From assembly GCF_022581195.2 (NCBI RefSeq), contig NC_061470.1:10912001-10976000 (forward strand): a DNA stretch of 64,000 bases, given 5' to 3'. How positions within the stretch are numbered: position 1 is the stretch's first letter; each line of letters starts with the position of its first letter. Positions 38,876 to 49,900 of the stretch are shown one piece after another. The translations under genes were made by a program, and so were the position numbers. The DNA comes from Helicoverpa zea. Its lineage: Eukaryota; Arthropoda; Insecta; Lepidoptera; Noctuidae. A model generated the notes under the pieces. It did no database searches, was not told where the DNA came from, and saw nothing but the letters and a program-made list of their open reading frames with translations.

Positions 38876-39622
38876 AATTGATTTGAACACACAGCAAAGA
38901 GCATATGAAGTGGCAGCATACAGCTATTTAACTTTATTAAAATCTATAAAAGTATAATAAAAAGTATAATCTATAAATTTATAAAAGCGCAAACTCATTA
39001 ATTTGTCTAGCAGAGAGAAATAGTAACTGGATCAAACCAGAGAAAAATAGTAAAGTCTACTTATTTTAATTAATACATATGTTTATATATGTGTGAGTGG
39101 GTAGGTAAAGTTTACAAGACAGCATGCTCGTTCATTCACTGGCAGTGATATACTTCTGCGTTCTGGTTCCTTTTAAATACGAAATAAGTCTTATATTTAA
39201 TTTCCGAACTATACTATTTAAAATATCCGCCCATAGGTCATAAGTTTGACAACACACAACTTTCTTGGAGTCGGGTAAAAATCGTAATTATCGTTGTGTA
39301 TAATTGCTTCACAATATTATAAACTAGCTTTTGCCCGTGACTTCGTTCGCGTAGAATAGTGACTTCCGGCAGATTTTTGGTTTGACCAATAGATGGCGCT
39401 ATACAGTGGCGTAGCGTGGGGGGTGCAAGGGGGGCAAATTCCCCGGGCGGCAGCTTTTAGGGGGCGGCAAAATTTACGCAATTAAAAAAAAATTGTTTGC
39501 AACTAGTATTTGCGCCGCTACATAAAACTGTCTAACAATAACAAAACATTAAACAAGAAAGTTGAAACTTTTAAAACTTAAAATTAATTATTATTAAAAT
39601 TTGGTACTTAAAACACACGTGA

Positions 39623-40075
39623 CACTACATTTTACGTAATTTTGGTTTTGAGTCTTAAATAAAAAATAATTAAAATTTCGCGCTCGCTTCGCTCGCGTAT
39701 TCAGAAACTGTATGCGCTTAATTTTTCATTTGTCAACAAACAAAAAGTTAAGTATGTTTGGGCTAAATTTTACGTAATTCTTGTTTTAAGTCCGATAAAA
39801 ATTTCGCGCTCGCTTCGCTCGCGTATTCAAAAATGATATGCCCTTATTTTTACATCTGTCAACAAACAAAAAGTTAAGTACGTTTGGGCTAAATTTTACG
39901 TAATTTTTGTTTAAGTCCGATCAAAATTTCGCGCTCGCTTCGCTCGCGTATTCAAAAACGATATGCCTTTATTTTTGCATCTGTCAACAAATAAAAAGTT
40001 AAGTACGTTTGGGCTAAATTTTACTTAATATTTGGTTTAAGTCCGATAAAAATTTCGCGCTTTCGCCCGCGCATT
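39623..40075 (+). repeat. Four-unit tandem repeat, period about 125 bp
   Basis: The palindrome-like core cgcgctcgcttcgctcgcg starts at 39679, 39805 and 39930, with a diverged copy at 40055. Each is preceded by aagtccgat-aaaatttcg and followed by ctgtcaacaaa-aaaagttaagta. Lies inside the hAT-like element. Confidence 0.85.
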
Positions 40076-40509
40076 TCGAAACTACATAGGCAAGTTTTTC
40101 TTTATTTGCATTTGCTTACCTACACAACTGCCGACATGCGTTTAGCAGAGTGCTAATTTAGGTAAACCGATGAGGTGGTCCCCGGCAAGACAAACTTTAG
40201 TTAAAGTGGTCCCTCATGACCTCAAGGTTAAGAACCACTGGTTTAGATAAACTTGAATGCTATAAGCAAAACCTACCTAGATACAAGCCAAATTTCACGC
40301 TTAGGTAGTTCCCTGGAAACTAGTTTAAGTCCCGTAAATTAAATTTATTTGTTAAACAGTTTAAAGTAGCCCCGCTTTTTAAATTATTTCAATTTCATAT
40401 ATACTTATAGGTACCTACTTCGCTAGCCTGCGTACCTAAAAGAATTTTAAAACCTTCAAGAAATCAAGTAACAAAGATATAAAAGAAAAGTCTACTTGAG
40501 AACCTCCCC

Positions 40510-40680
40510 CTTCTGCCGGGGCTGCGGGTTGTTCGAAAGAGTTGCCGCGGCTCTGGAACATAAAAGGCCTTCGACGGGACACGACGGTTTTTAGTCAGTA
40601 AGAGTCTGACACTCCCTCACCGCTGCTAACCCACAGGGAAGGGTCATTTGATGATTTTTTTGAAGTCGGTTAAAATGACA
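40510..40680 (-). repeat. Dispersed SINE-like repeat, copy 1 of 3
   Basis: Shares gctgcgggttgttcgaaaga and tttttagtcagtaagag, then tctgacactccctc, with 63755-63900 (same orientation) and 54925-55110 (opposite orientation). The three copies align over about 170 bp. It seems to have been captured inside the hAT-like element. Confidence 0.75.
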
Positions 40681-42011
40681 AACGTTCAGTAACACTTGTT
40701 AAAAAAAATACACGGGAAGGGGCGGCAAAATCGACAACTGCCCCGGGCAGCAGAGACCCACGCTACGCCACTGGCGCTATATGTCCGGAATAAATTTTAT
40801 TACTATATTTTTCTGTAATAAAAACTATCCTATGTCCTTTGTCAAGTTTCAACCTATGTCTGTACCAAATTTTACACAAATCGGTTCAGTAGTTTAGGCG
40901 TGAAGAAATGACAGACAGACAGACAAGACAGAGTTACTTTCACATTTATAATATTAGTCTATCTAATCTATTTACTATATGGAAGATTAAAAGTTGTACC
41001 ATTATCGGAATATAATACATTTCTCACTGCATTTTAGTAATATGGCGCAAATCAACCATTTTTCTCTAGACTTTACTAATAAACAACGTTTCAGCAGCCA
41101 TAAACTATACGTGATCCGTTTTGGGAATACTCTTAATTATTAATTACAGTAAAGATAAAATACGCATTTCGCATAGTTATTATACCTATAAATATGGGAA
41201 ACTTAAGTTTACCAAATGTTTAAAAAATCGTACCAGCCATAGCGAATTACAAAAATATTTGCTTGTTTTTTTTATTATCTATTAATTCTATTATGATATT
41301 ATTTCTGGATATAAAAGGAGGACGATATAGATAACAAATATAATTTTTAAAATATCAGTATTTATTAAATAAAAACCGCTTAAAATAATAGTTTACTAAA
41401 GTAAACAGAAATAGTTTAAGTTTACATAGTAACACATTATTTATTGAAAAAAGAAAATACAGTTTTGCAAGTTGACGATACCGAAAAAAATAAAGTTAAA
41501 ATGAATTTAAATCTTATTCTTCTGCGTTATTAATTTGCATCGTAACCATAATCGAGTAACTTAACATTTCATGAATAAATAAGACATGAATATAATGTAC
41601 GGTTAAAAAATTGATGAAAATTTTGAAATCACAACCAATAGCTATTGAGCGTTAAGTTAAGCCTCCAGACAGTGTAGATTTTCTTTCATACAAATTATTT
41701 TATTGGAAGTTGTGTTAACGCCTCTTAATCCGAAGAATTTCTCTTGAAAACCTTACCTGAATAATCAGTAGACATTTTCTAATTTTATTACATAATACTT
41801 ATGTAACTCTAATACATATTTGTATTTATTTCCTTAACCACTGAAAAATACAGATGTTCCTGACAAATTCAGATTCCGACTGCTGAACAATTTCACAATA
41901 CATAACCCGAGAATCCAACCCTATACACTTCGAAATCCGCTCAAGCACAACTACCAACGAACCAAATTCACGTAAAAAACCCATTCTCATCTTATATCGT
42001 ATCTAAATACT

Positions 42012-42185
42012 AGCTTCCGCCAATGGTTTCACCCGCGTCCTACGTCACTACCGGAATCCTAATAAGAAAAAGAATGGTTACCTTCTTCGATAAATAGGCA
42101 ATTATAATCCTAACTGGAAAAAAATCTAATCGGATCAGTAGTTTCTAAGATACATACAAACTCTTGAACTCAATTTGTCTATCTA
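42012..42185 (+). repeat. Degraded tailed interspersed repeat
   Basis: Contains ctagcttccgcc, ggtttcacccgcgtccta and, further on, tcggatcagtagtttc, matching the layout of the family at 39322-40975. Confidence 0.55.
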
Positions 42186-42954
42186 AATATTATCCCACTA
42201 TCGACATAATTATAAAGCGTATTATAAATGTATAACACAACATTAACGTTTTTACTATGATGAATCAACGAATCGCTCACACAACATAAGCACTGAAAAA
42301 CGTATTCCTTATTATTTCTTTAAATACAACGTTATTTTTTGTTTGTGCGAAACCTGAATATAGTTTGTTTAGAATCAGTAACTGAATCGATTCCAATAGT
42401 TTTTACACCATGGTATATTTTTTCCCAAAATTATCTAAAAAACTTTGAATGTTGGACACCACAAATAGGTAGTTATTCTCGCACAACGGCGGTCACGGCG
42501 AGTTCATAGCGGGCGCGAGCACACAGTGCTATCGCGTTGCGCGGCATGTGTGCGTTTTGTGGTGATTATGTATTTTTACGGACAGTCCCGTAACTTAACA
42601 AGCTTATAACTTTGTGATTTTTCATGATACGGTTTTGAAATTTCGTACATAGATTCTTTACATAAAAATACTAGATAGGTGTATCAGGTTTCGCATAAAC
42701 AAAAAATAACGTTGTATAGTGATTAAATAATAATATCATGCTTAATCATATAAATAGCTTGTTTTATTGAAACTAGTGTAGTTTTAACTTATTTATTATG
42801 GAATTTAAATTCGATTAAAACCAATTCAGACAGAAATCAAGTAAAAATATAAAATTTAAATAAATGAGACTGCTCTTAGGCGAGCTAAACTTCTAGCTAG
42901 ATAACTTGTAGGTACATACAATTTGGAACACATTATTAGATTTATAAAAAACGA

Positions 42955-43080
42955 TATCCGACTGCCTATCTGATCTCCTCAACCCGATAATCCTTGGGAA
43001 TACTGGTTGCAGACTTCCCAGTTTCCGACTATCAATGATATTCTAATGTCAGCCGGGATCCATAACTGATGAATAAATTG
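42955..43080 (+). repeat. SINE-like dispersed repeat, fragment
   Basis: Shares gactgcctatctgatctcc, tcaaccc and gtcagccggga with the copy at 50898-51256. Confidence 0.6.
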
Positions 43081-43476
43081 AACAAAGTTTCTAGTGTATA
43101 TTTATGTAGCTAAAACCAACCGTTGTATACAACATAATATTACATGAACGTTGTTATACTTAAAACATTGCATTACACATTACGATACAATTATAATTAA
43201 GTTAAGAGTAAACAGTGCATTGATATAACCAATGTATAGGTAATTAGTTAAGTGTAGATCCAGTTCAATCTGACGTATATTTTTGGAAATTTGTTCAGAG
43301 GGAATTAATTACCACACGAGGCTAAAAAGTATTCTATATATATCTTCTCTTCATGAAAAAAAAAAAACTTATCTTATATAGTAAAGTAATTTTGGCCTAA
43401 AAACCACACAGAAGAAATTAATATTGCATAGGATAAACCACAATCAATAACAACAACTTTTTTAATATTAACGTTA

Positions 43477-43482
43477 TTTATT
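43477..43482 (-). terminator. PHF12: PHF12 poly(A) signal
   Basis: AATAAA on the minus strand, about 250 bases beyond the PHF12 stop; the nearest good candidate seen. Confidence 0.55.
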
Positions 43483-43733
43483 TTAAATGGCTAGTCATAA
43501 ACCAGACAAAACCGGTCTACACTTAACCCTTAAAAACTAAACTAAACAACCTTATAGTTATCGGCACGGATAATGAGCTCTCGGCGGAAGAGTGGGGATC
43601 GCTTTGCACACTGTACACTTAAGGCAATAAACCAATAAATCACTTCTGCGCAGGTGAAGGTCAGGGCTCAATATCCTTGCCGATGATTATACTAACAATA
43701 CTACATACTGCACCAGTACTAAATGATCGTCTG

Positions 43734-43926
43734 CTATAGGGCGTCGGACTCGTAGCCGAAGCCCTGGTCGGTGATGCTGAACACGAAGGGCAGGCAGCCG
43801 AACTGCAGCAGGGCTCCGTGCGGCACCAGCGCCGAGCCCTCCCACGCGCCGGCTGATAGGGGCGGGGAGGAAGGACAGCGACACGGCTGCTCGTCGGGTA
43901 AAGGGGTGGTTAGGTTGCCGTTTATT
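43734..43926 (-). CDS. PHF12: PHF12 exon 14 and stop
   Basis: Acceptor ccgcag; TAG at 43736-43734. Encodes PCRCPSSP and GAWEGSALVPHGALLQFGCL then PFVFSITDQGFGYESDAL, matching the C-terminal [20 protein letters not shown] block of human PHF12. The protein stops soon after FVFSIT, shorter than in vertebrates. Confidence 0.94.
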
Positions 43927-46900
43927 CTGCGGACAAAGATGTAGAGTTGATTTCTCAATGCGGATTTAAACAACAAACAATAAAATAAAAGGTCCGATTT
44001 AGTTGGTATTGGTTATTTTTTAAATAACCTCCATCCAGAAAACTATAAATTTTATTGTTTTTCCACGGACTATTATTTTTTAGGCTTTTAAAAGTATCAT
44101 TACATAATTATCACGGGCATTAACATTACTGTGGCCCCAGCATTATTGACTAACATCCACCTTTATACTTTCTGGAACCCTTGTACAAAGGGTCGCGGTA
44201 AACATTTCGAACAATTTCATAGCCTCTAAAGAAGTGAGTTTACACTCGTTATTAGAGTAGCCTCGTGAATAACCTAGATGCATACAACAAAATTCATATA
44301 CTAACTTGAGCGGCTCCCGCATGCGATGCCGCACCACGTCGCGCAGCAGGTCAGCAGGCGCGGTGACGTCACGCGCCGCGTCGGGCCCGCTGACGTCACG
44401 CGTGCCGTCGGCAGCGGTGACGTCACGTGCCGCGTCGGGAGCAGTGACGTCACAGGCGTACAGCACACCGTTGACGCACGTGCCCCACTCCGAGTAGTTG
44501 ATCAGCTCGAAGTGACGACTCACCTGGGGGTATAAAGAATAAAACATTTAGAATTCGGAATTCAAGGGGTAAAATGTGACCTGTCGCTGAGACTTTGCGT
44601 ATGTATGTCCGTGTACGTCCGTATACGTTTGTCCGTGTCACCACCATGACCATGATAGTAAGCCAGTTGAAATTGTCATACCTATTCATATTCATATTTA
44701 TATCATTTATTGCGTTCCACAAGTTTCACATGGTGTTACAAAAGCTTACAGCTACGTACATTTGTGGACCCTGTTAGGGCACAGCAACATTTGGCATTTA
44801 ATGCCAGTACATTTAAAATACTTACCTTTCGCTCGCATACATTTTTACTTGCCTAGCAATATGCCGTTCAGGGGTGGATCCAACTCCCAAGAAAGGTTAT
44901 TGGCACACCCTTAAGATATTATTGGAAATTCACATATTTACATCGGGTGTATATGGGCATCGGGTGTGTCGTTCATAATCACATTAAATGAAATGCGTTA
45001 ATATACTGGTTAATATATGTCGATTAACACAAAGATAAAAGAAAAATACGTAAAAATAAATAAATGTTTTTTTCAAACAAAGTAAATGGAAATAAAATGT
45101 GCAAAAATTAGAACACCATATAAAAGTCAGTCATTACAAACAACTGAAATTCTCCCTTGAAAACTGACAGCTGTCAACTGATTAAAACATACGATACTCC
45201 TAACTTTATCTCTGCTTTACACATGATGTTGTAAATTATAAAAACGAAAAATGACTCCTGTGGTTAAACCACTGAATGGATTAGGTTATTGTTTTTACAA
45301 TTCGCCATAGAATATCAAAAAGTATATGCGATATGATTTAATGTGATTGTGAACGACACACCCGATATATTCAAAGAGTTTATAGGGGGGGGGGGGAGAA
45401 TATACGGTGAGTTCTTAAGAGAGTATGCAGGGAGAGTACATAAGACAGTATCCAGACCTCGTCCATGAATATGACGGCATGGTGCCGCGACACGTTGCGG
45501 CAGGCGCGGGCGTCCAGCCGCACGTCGCAGCCGCTGTCAGTCCCAACGCTCAGCGACGACAGACGCATCGGGATCGGCCGGCCTAGGCCTGAGCCTACAC
45601 CATTTCTGTAAACAGAGGAAATAATTATGTAAATATGATGATGTCCTCCTACCCGATTATCGGCTACGGCGGCTGTTCTCATGTAAGGAGATTAGCTAAC
45701 TGCGCAGGACATATTACAGTGCACAAGAATGACACAGGCGCACTCACTATTCCTTCACTCTCATAGCCCGATGGGACGGCAATTCGAGACAATCGGAGAG
45801 AGATCAGGCGCAGGACCGACATTTATGTGCTCTTTGATGCACGGGTGTTTCAATCACCAACTCCCAGGTTTTATGAAGGTTTCTAAAACCCACAAGGCGA
45901 TTTCGGGCCGACCAATCGAGACCTGAATTGAACCCGAGACTTGAATTGAACCCAAGACCTTGTTCTCAGCAGCCGCGTTTGCGACAGCTAGACCAACGAG
46001 ACAGTTGTAATGTAAATATAATACAATGTTGAATAGAAGAAAGCCTGATGGACCGAGAGAAGTAAGAAGATTATAAAAGTTTTGACTCACTTGTCAGGCT
46101 TGGTAATAGCACAGAGCGTAGCCCTCACTATGGCATCACTGAGGGAATGTCCCGGGCTGGTCGGTGGGGTCGGGCTCTCCGGGCTAGGGTCCCTGGGCCC
46201 GCCCCACACGGCCGCCGCTATCCTGGCGCGGTCAGCCCGGGAGAGCAGCTCGGAGGGCAGGGCCCGGCGCAGCAGGCCGAGGCGGGCGAGCTTGGCGCGG
46301 TCCAGCGAGCGGCGCAGCGCGGCCCTGGCGGCGCCGGAGATGCCGCAGCCGCGGAATGAGCCCGCGGCCTGCTCGCCTGCTATCACCTGGGGTAAATAGA
46401 AATTACATTATGTAATTTAAAATGACGTCTGTAAATACGGCTGTTCTCTCTAAGGGACTCAACCAAATGTACAAGAATTATAGTACACAAAAATTTGCAC
46501 TAATAACTAATATAAATACACTCTCTTTTCCATCCCCGACTCTCACAACCCAACAGGAAGGAAATAGGCATGATGACAGTAATCAAAAATCATTAAAATA
46601 ATATATTTATTAAATTAAACTTGAAGCTTGGAATATAAAACGCGCATTGTTTTCTTTATTAATAATGTGATTAATATGTATTTTTATAAAATAAAATTAC
46701 GAAATAAGGCAATCCGCCATGATATCTTGAACACCAATCAGAGCTCGTGACGTCATCTCTCAAAACAACTCGCGCGAAAGCGCGCGAACGTCACATTTCG
46801 TTATTGTGAACTTCCACTGCGATCTTTGTTTTTAATTAATTAATTGTTTATAACACGAGTTATGGAGCCCGGATTTATCAAGGCAAACAGCGCTAATTTG

Positions 46901-49900
46901 CCTAGAATTGATATCATAATGCTGGGAAAGTTTTTGGCATCAAATAAAGATTTTTGTTCAGCTGAATTTAGAAATGTTAAAACTTCCATGTAAGTATACT
47001 AGTTTAATTAAAAAACAATGAGAGATGAAACCAAACCTCGAAATAGTTATTTACACTATAAACTATGCTAGAATCTAGAGAACTATGTAATAACTTACAT
47101 CAAAGTGTGAAGATTCACAAAAATAAAGTTGTACCCTGGGCAATATTGCTTTTGAATCTCGCCTTGCAAGTTTAAGCCACTTGTTTCGTATTTTTTTATT
47201 GTGAGGAACGTACACAAATAACTTTTCATGAGTTGTTTTGGATGTGTTCTTACACTGGGGGACCCCACAACACCTATGCCCTTTCGAATTCATATTTAAT
47301 AACACAAAAAACTTAATTATTGCACGAGCGTTGTTTACTTGCGTCTTGTAATTTCAGTCGTGACGTCACAAGTGACGACATGACACTGACAAGCGTTTTC
47401 GCGCCGGATTCAAAGTGGACACAGAAAAATGCAATTATTTGATAAAAAAACTTCGCATTTTCTTAAAATTAATAATTTTTCATATAAAATAGACGTATAC
47501 CTACATCATACAAAGGAATTTAAAAATTTGTCATCATGCCTATTCAACATGACTCTGACATGGATTTCCAGAGATCACAGCTAGCCCAACATTTACGTTC
47601 TCTTGATGCACAGATGTGTCAATCACTAATTTCAGAGTTTTCAAGTTAAACTGCTTTGTGAAGACTATATTAACGCCACAGTATGGTATTGGCCCTCAAC
47701 TATATAGACTTTTCTCCTCAGAACACCAGCAACTGTTATGGAAGAAGATAAAAGCGAAGTACACACCTGCTGCAACCGCTGCCACGCCAGCAGCTTCACG
47801 AGCCTCTCATCCAACTTCTTCAACTGATCATCGACCACAGCCAGCAGTTCCTCCACGTTAGCATCAGGCCTCAGCTCCAGCCGCTCACTCTTGCCTCGCT
47901 TGGGAGGACTCTTGTCTTCGCTGGAGACCTTGCGTTTCTTCACTGAAGCTGTCAGGTACTCGAAGTCTGAGTCTGAGAGGTCACTTGAGGAGTCTGTATG
48001 GCGTTCCGGCTAGAAGGAAATAGAGCAGATTAAATTAGGACATTAAAACAGATTGTGATATATTGAGGTTATAGAAATCCAATGTCAGAAACAGTCAGCT
48101 ACTGCGCTGAGTTATCTATGTAATAAAGAGTTCCTTGTGTAAGATGTTTCGGAATTGACGTTGTAATTTGGATCCTCGTTGTCATTTACCCAGCGTCAAA
48201 ACCTGAGAACCAGTCTTACCAATGGTTGTCTGGGTAATCAGGTTGATGAAGCCAGATAGCTATCATGGTCCCTAGTCCTGGCCAGCAGCTGAGGTGCTTG
48301 TCTACCTGTGCAGTGTGCTCAGAGCTGATGGCGTGCAGGTCATCAGCAGCATCCTCCTCGGTGACGCCCCGCAGTGGGGCTGGCTCAGCATCGTACACCC
48401 GGCAGCTGAGGTTCATGCAGATCTTGTGTTTTGGTGCGTCTTCATCCTCTTCAGTGGGGTCGTAGCAGTCAGTTTCTTTCAAGTTCTTCAGAACTGTAAG
48501 TAGAAGATGTAAGGTAAATATGATCAACGCTCATTTAATTGTGCAATGGGATAGTACAATGCGTAATTTTGCTTAGTAATTGTATCAAACATTGTCCTGC
48601 TTTGTAAGTGTGCTGTATTGAAAAGGCGGTAGTGATTTACGGTCGTACCACAAAACACTTTAAAACGTCTGTAGAACACTTGTCTAAAAAAATTACAGTT
48701 TATGACGTTAAAATAAGGTCCGTTTTGCAGCCACCATTTTTTAGACAAGTGTTCAACAGAAGTTTAAGTTTTTGTAAGGCTGTTTAGTTACCGTTCCTGC
48801 AGCGCACGTACTCCCTGCGACTGGGCAGCAGCGGCGGCGGGTGGCGGTAGTGGTGACGCACCATCGCGGGCACCGACACGCGGCCTCGCATACACACCGG
48901 CACCTTTATACTGGAAACCGAACAATCACGTGAGAAGGGGGTCTGAGGCTGTGTAGGAAATGCCTTAACAACCCTACAGTGCCCCCAGCATGGTGCTAAA
49001 CGAGTTTCAACGCCGAGTATCGAACGGTAATTATGATATCCGTGGCTTGCCATAATTATTCAGTATACCAGTCTATGTAAAACGATTGTTTTACTTGTTC
49101 CCGCTAAGCTATCGAACAGTTTGAACCGCTCGGTGTACCAAACGAAGTGGTACTACGTCGCCCGTGAAGTCCAGTCGGTTGCAGCGATGTCACGCATAGA
49201 TAGCACCAGAGAACAAATCCTCGACGTCAGATAGGGAAATGCAGAGCACGGAATCTGTGCGCAGTCCATCAATGTTTCATCGATTATGCTAAGGCTTTCG
49301 ACTGTATCATCTGGAGCAAGGTGTTGAATATGATGAAATGTGAAATGGGTGTGCCTGACCATCTTATATTCCTTATGCAAAATCTGTATCTGACCAGCAA
49401 GTCCAGAATAAGGCTGGAAGACACCCTATCACACTCCTGCTATCTAGAGCGAGGAGTGCGTCAGGGGTGCATTTTGTCGCCGCCACTGTTCAATCTCATC
49501 GATGAGCATATAGTGAGAGAAGTGTCTTGGACAATTGGGAGGGTGGCATCCACGTGACAGATACTAACAGTGGATTTCTATACCATATCTATCGGCATAT
49601 TTGACACACCTTTAGAAGAGACCCAGATAATATAGAAAACGATTTATTTATTTATTGAAACACCTTAAAACTATCATCACAGGACTTATCCTAATACGAT
49701 AGCTAAGAACTTACACTTTTAAGTTTATAGATTTTGGTTTGTAGACTTCGATTGGGATTTTTTAATGCTACGTTTTGATTTATTATTGTGTAGTATTGTG
49801 TCCTATAATAAAACTTGAATCCATGTCAGATTTGGGCTGATGACAATTATACTTAATTGAACATCTCCAAATGTGGGTGAAACAGCACTTTTACGTTTGC

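Larger units (their letters stand above)
39404..40773. mobile_element. hAT-like non-autonomous DNA transposon with 8-bp target duplication
   Basis: Perfect 17-bp terminal inverted repeats (CAGTGGCGTAGCGTGGG at the left, its complement at the right) are flanked by the 8-bp direct repeat GCGCTATA at 39396-39403 and 40774-40781. An 8-bp duplication and CA..TG ends are typical of the hAT superfamily. The 1370-bp body has no transposase ORF. It carries four tandem units of about 125 bp and, near its right end, a SINE-like segment (about 40510-40680). Confidence 0.85.
39322..40975 (+). repeat. Tailed interspersed repeat, split by a hAT-like insertion
   Basis: The left part (39322-39395) begins aactagcttttgcccgtgac and the right part (about 40782-40975) ends ggttcagtagtttaggcgtg, a gacagacaga run and catttataatattag. 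I recognise these ends as a very common lepidopteran repeat. It is interrupted by the element at 39404-40773. Confidence 0.75.
36182..43476. other. Repeat-rich intergenic region, GPN3 to PHF12
   Basis: About 7.3 kb between convergent genes. No host gene found. It holds a small palindromic MITE, a 1.36 kb foldback, one end of another MITE, a tailed repeat containing a hAT-like insertion, and fragments of two SINE families, listed separately. 40990-42000 and 42200-42950 show only AT-rich sequence. Confidence 0.7.
46563..47544. mobile_element. Internally deleted THAP-type DNA transposon
   Basis: 982 bp bounded by 16-bp inverted repeats: AATAGGCATGATGACA at 46563 and its complement ending at 47544. 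Inside, two opposed first exons face each other: a plus-strand ORF (46862-46989) and a minus-strand THAP-domain ORF (47099-47305). Each ends at a consensus GTAAGT donor with no partner acceptor, and the donors are only about 110 bp apart. Both have an upstream TGACGTCA (46748-46755 and 47361-47368) at similar distance from the ends. This looks like the two ends of a larger element whose middle was lost. THAP domains are found in P and Kolobok transposases; the CATGATGA end also recalls P elements (from memory). Confidence 0.75.
46520..47660 (-). repeat. Older SINE copy interrupted by the THAP element
   Basis: 46530-46562 (ctctcacaacccaacagg) and 47545-47660 (agatcacagctagcccaac, cgttctcttgatgcacag) align in order with 45760-45880 of the neighbouring SINE. 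The THAP element sits exactly between them, so the SINE supplies an empty-site reference. Confidence 0.7.
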
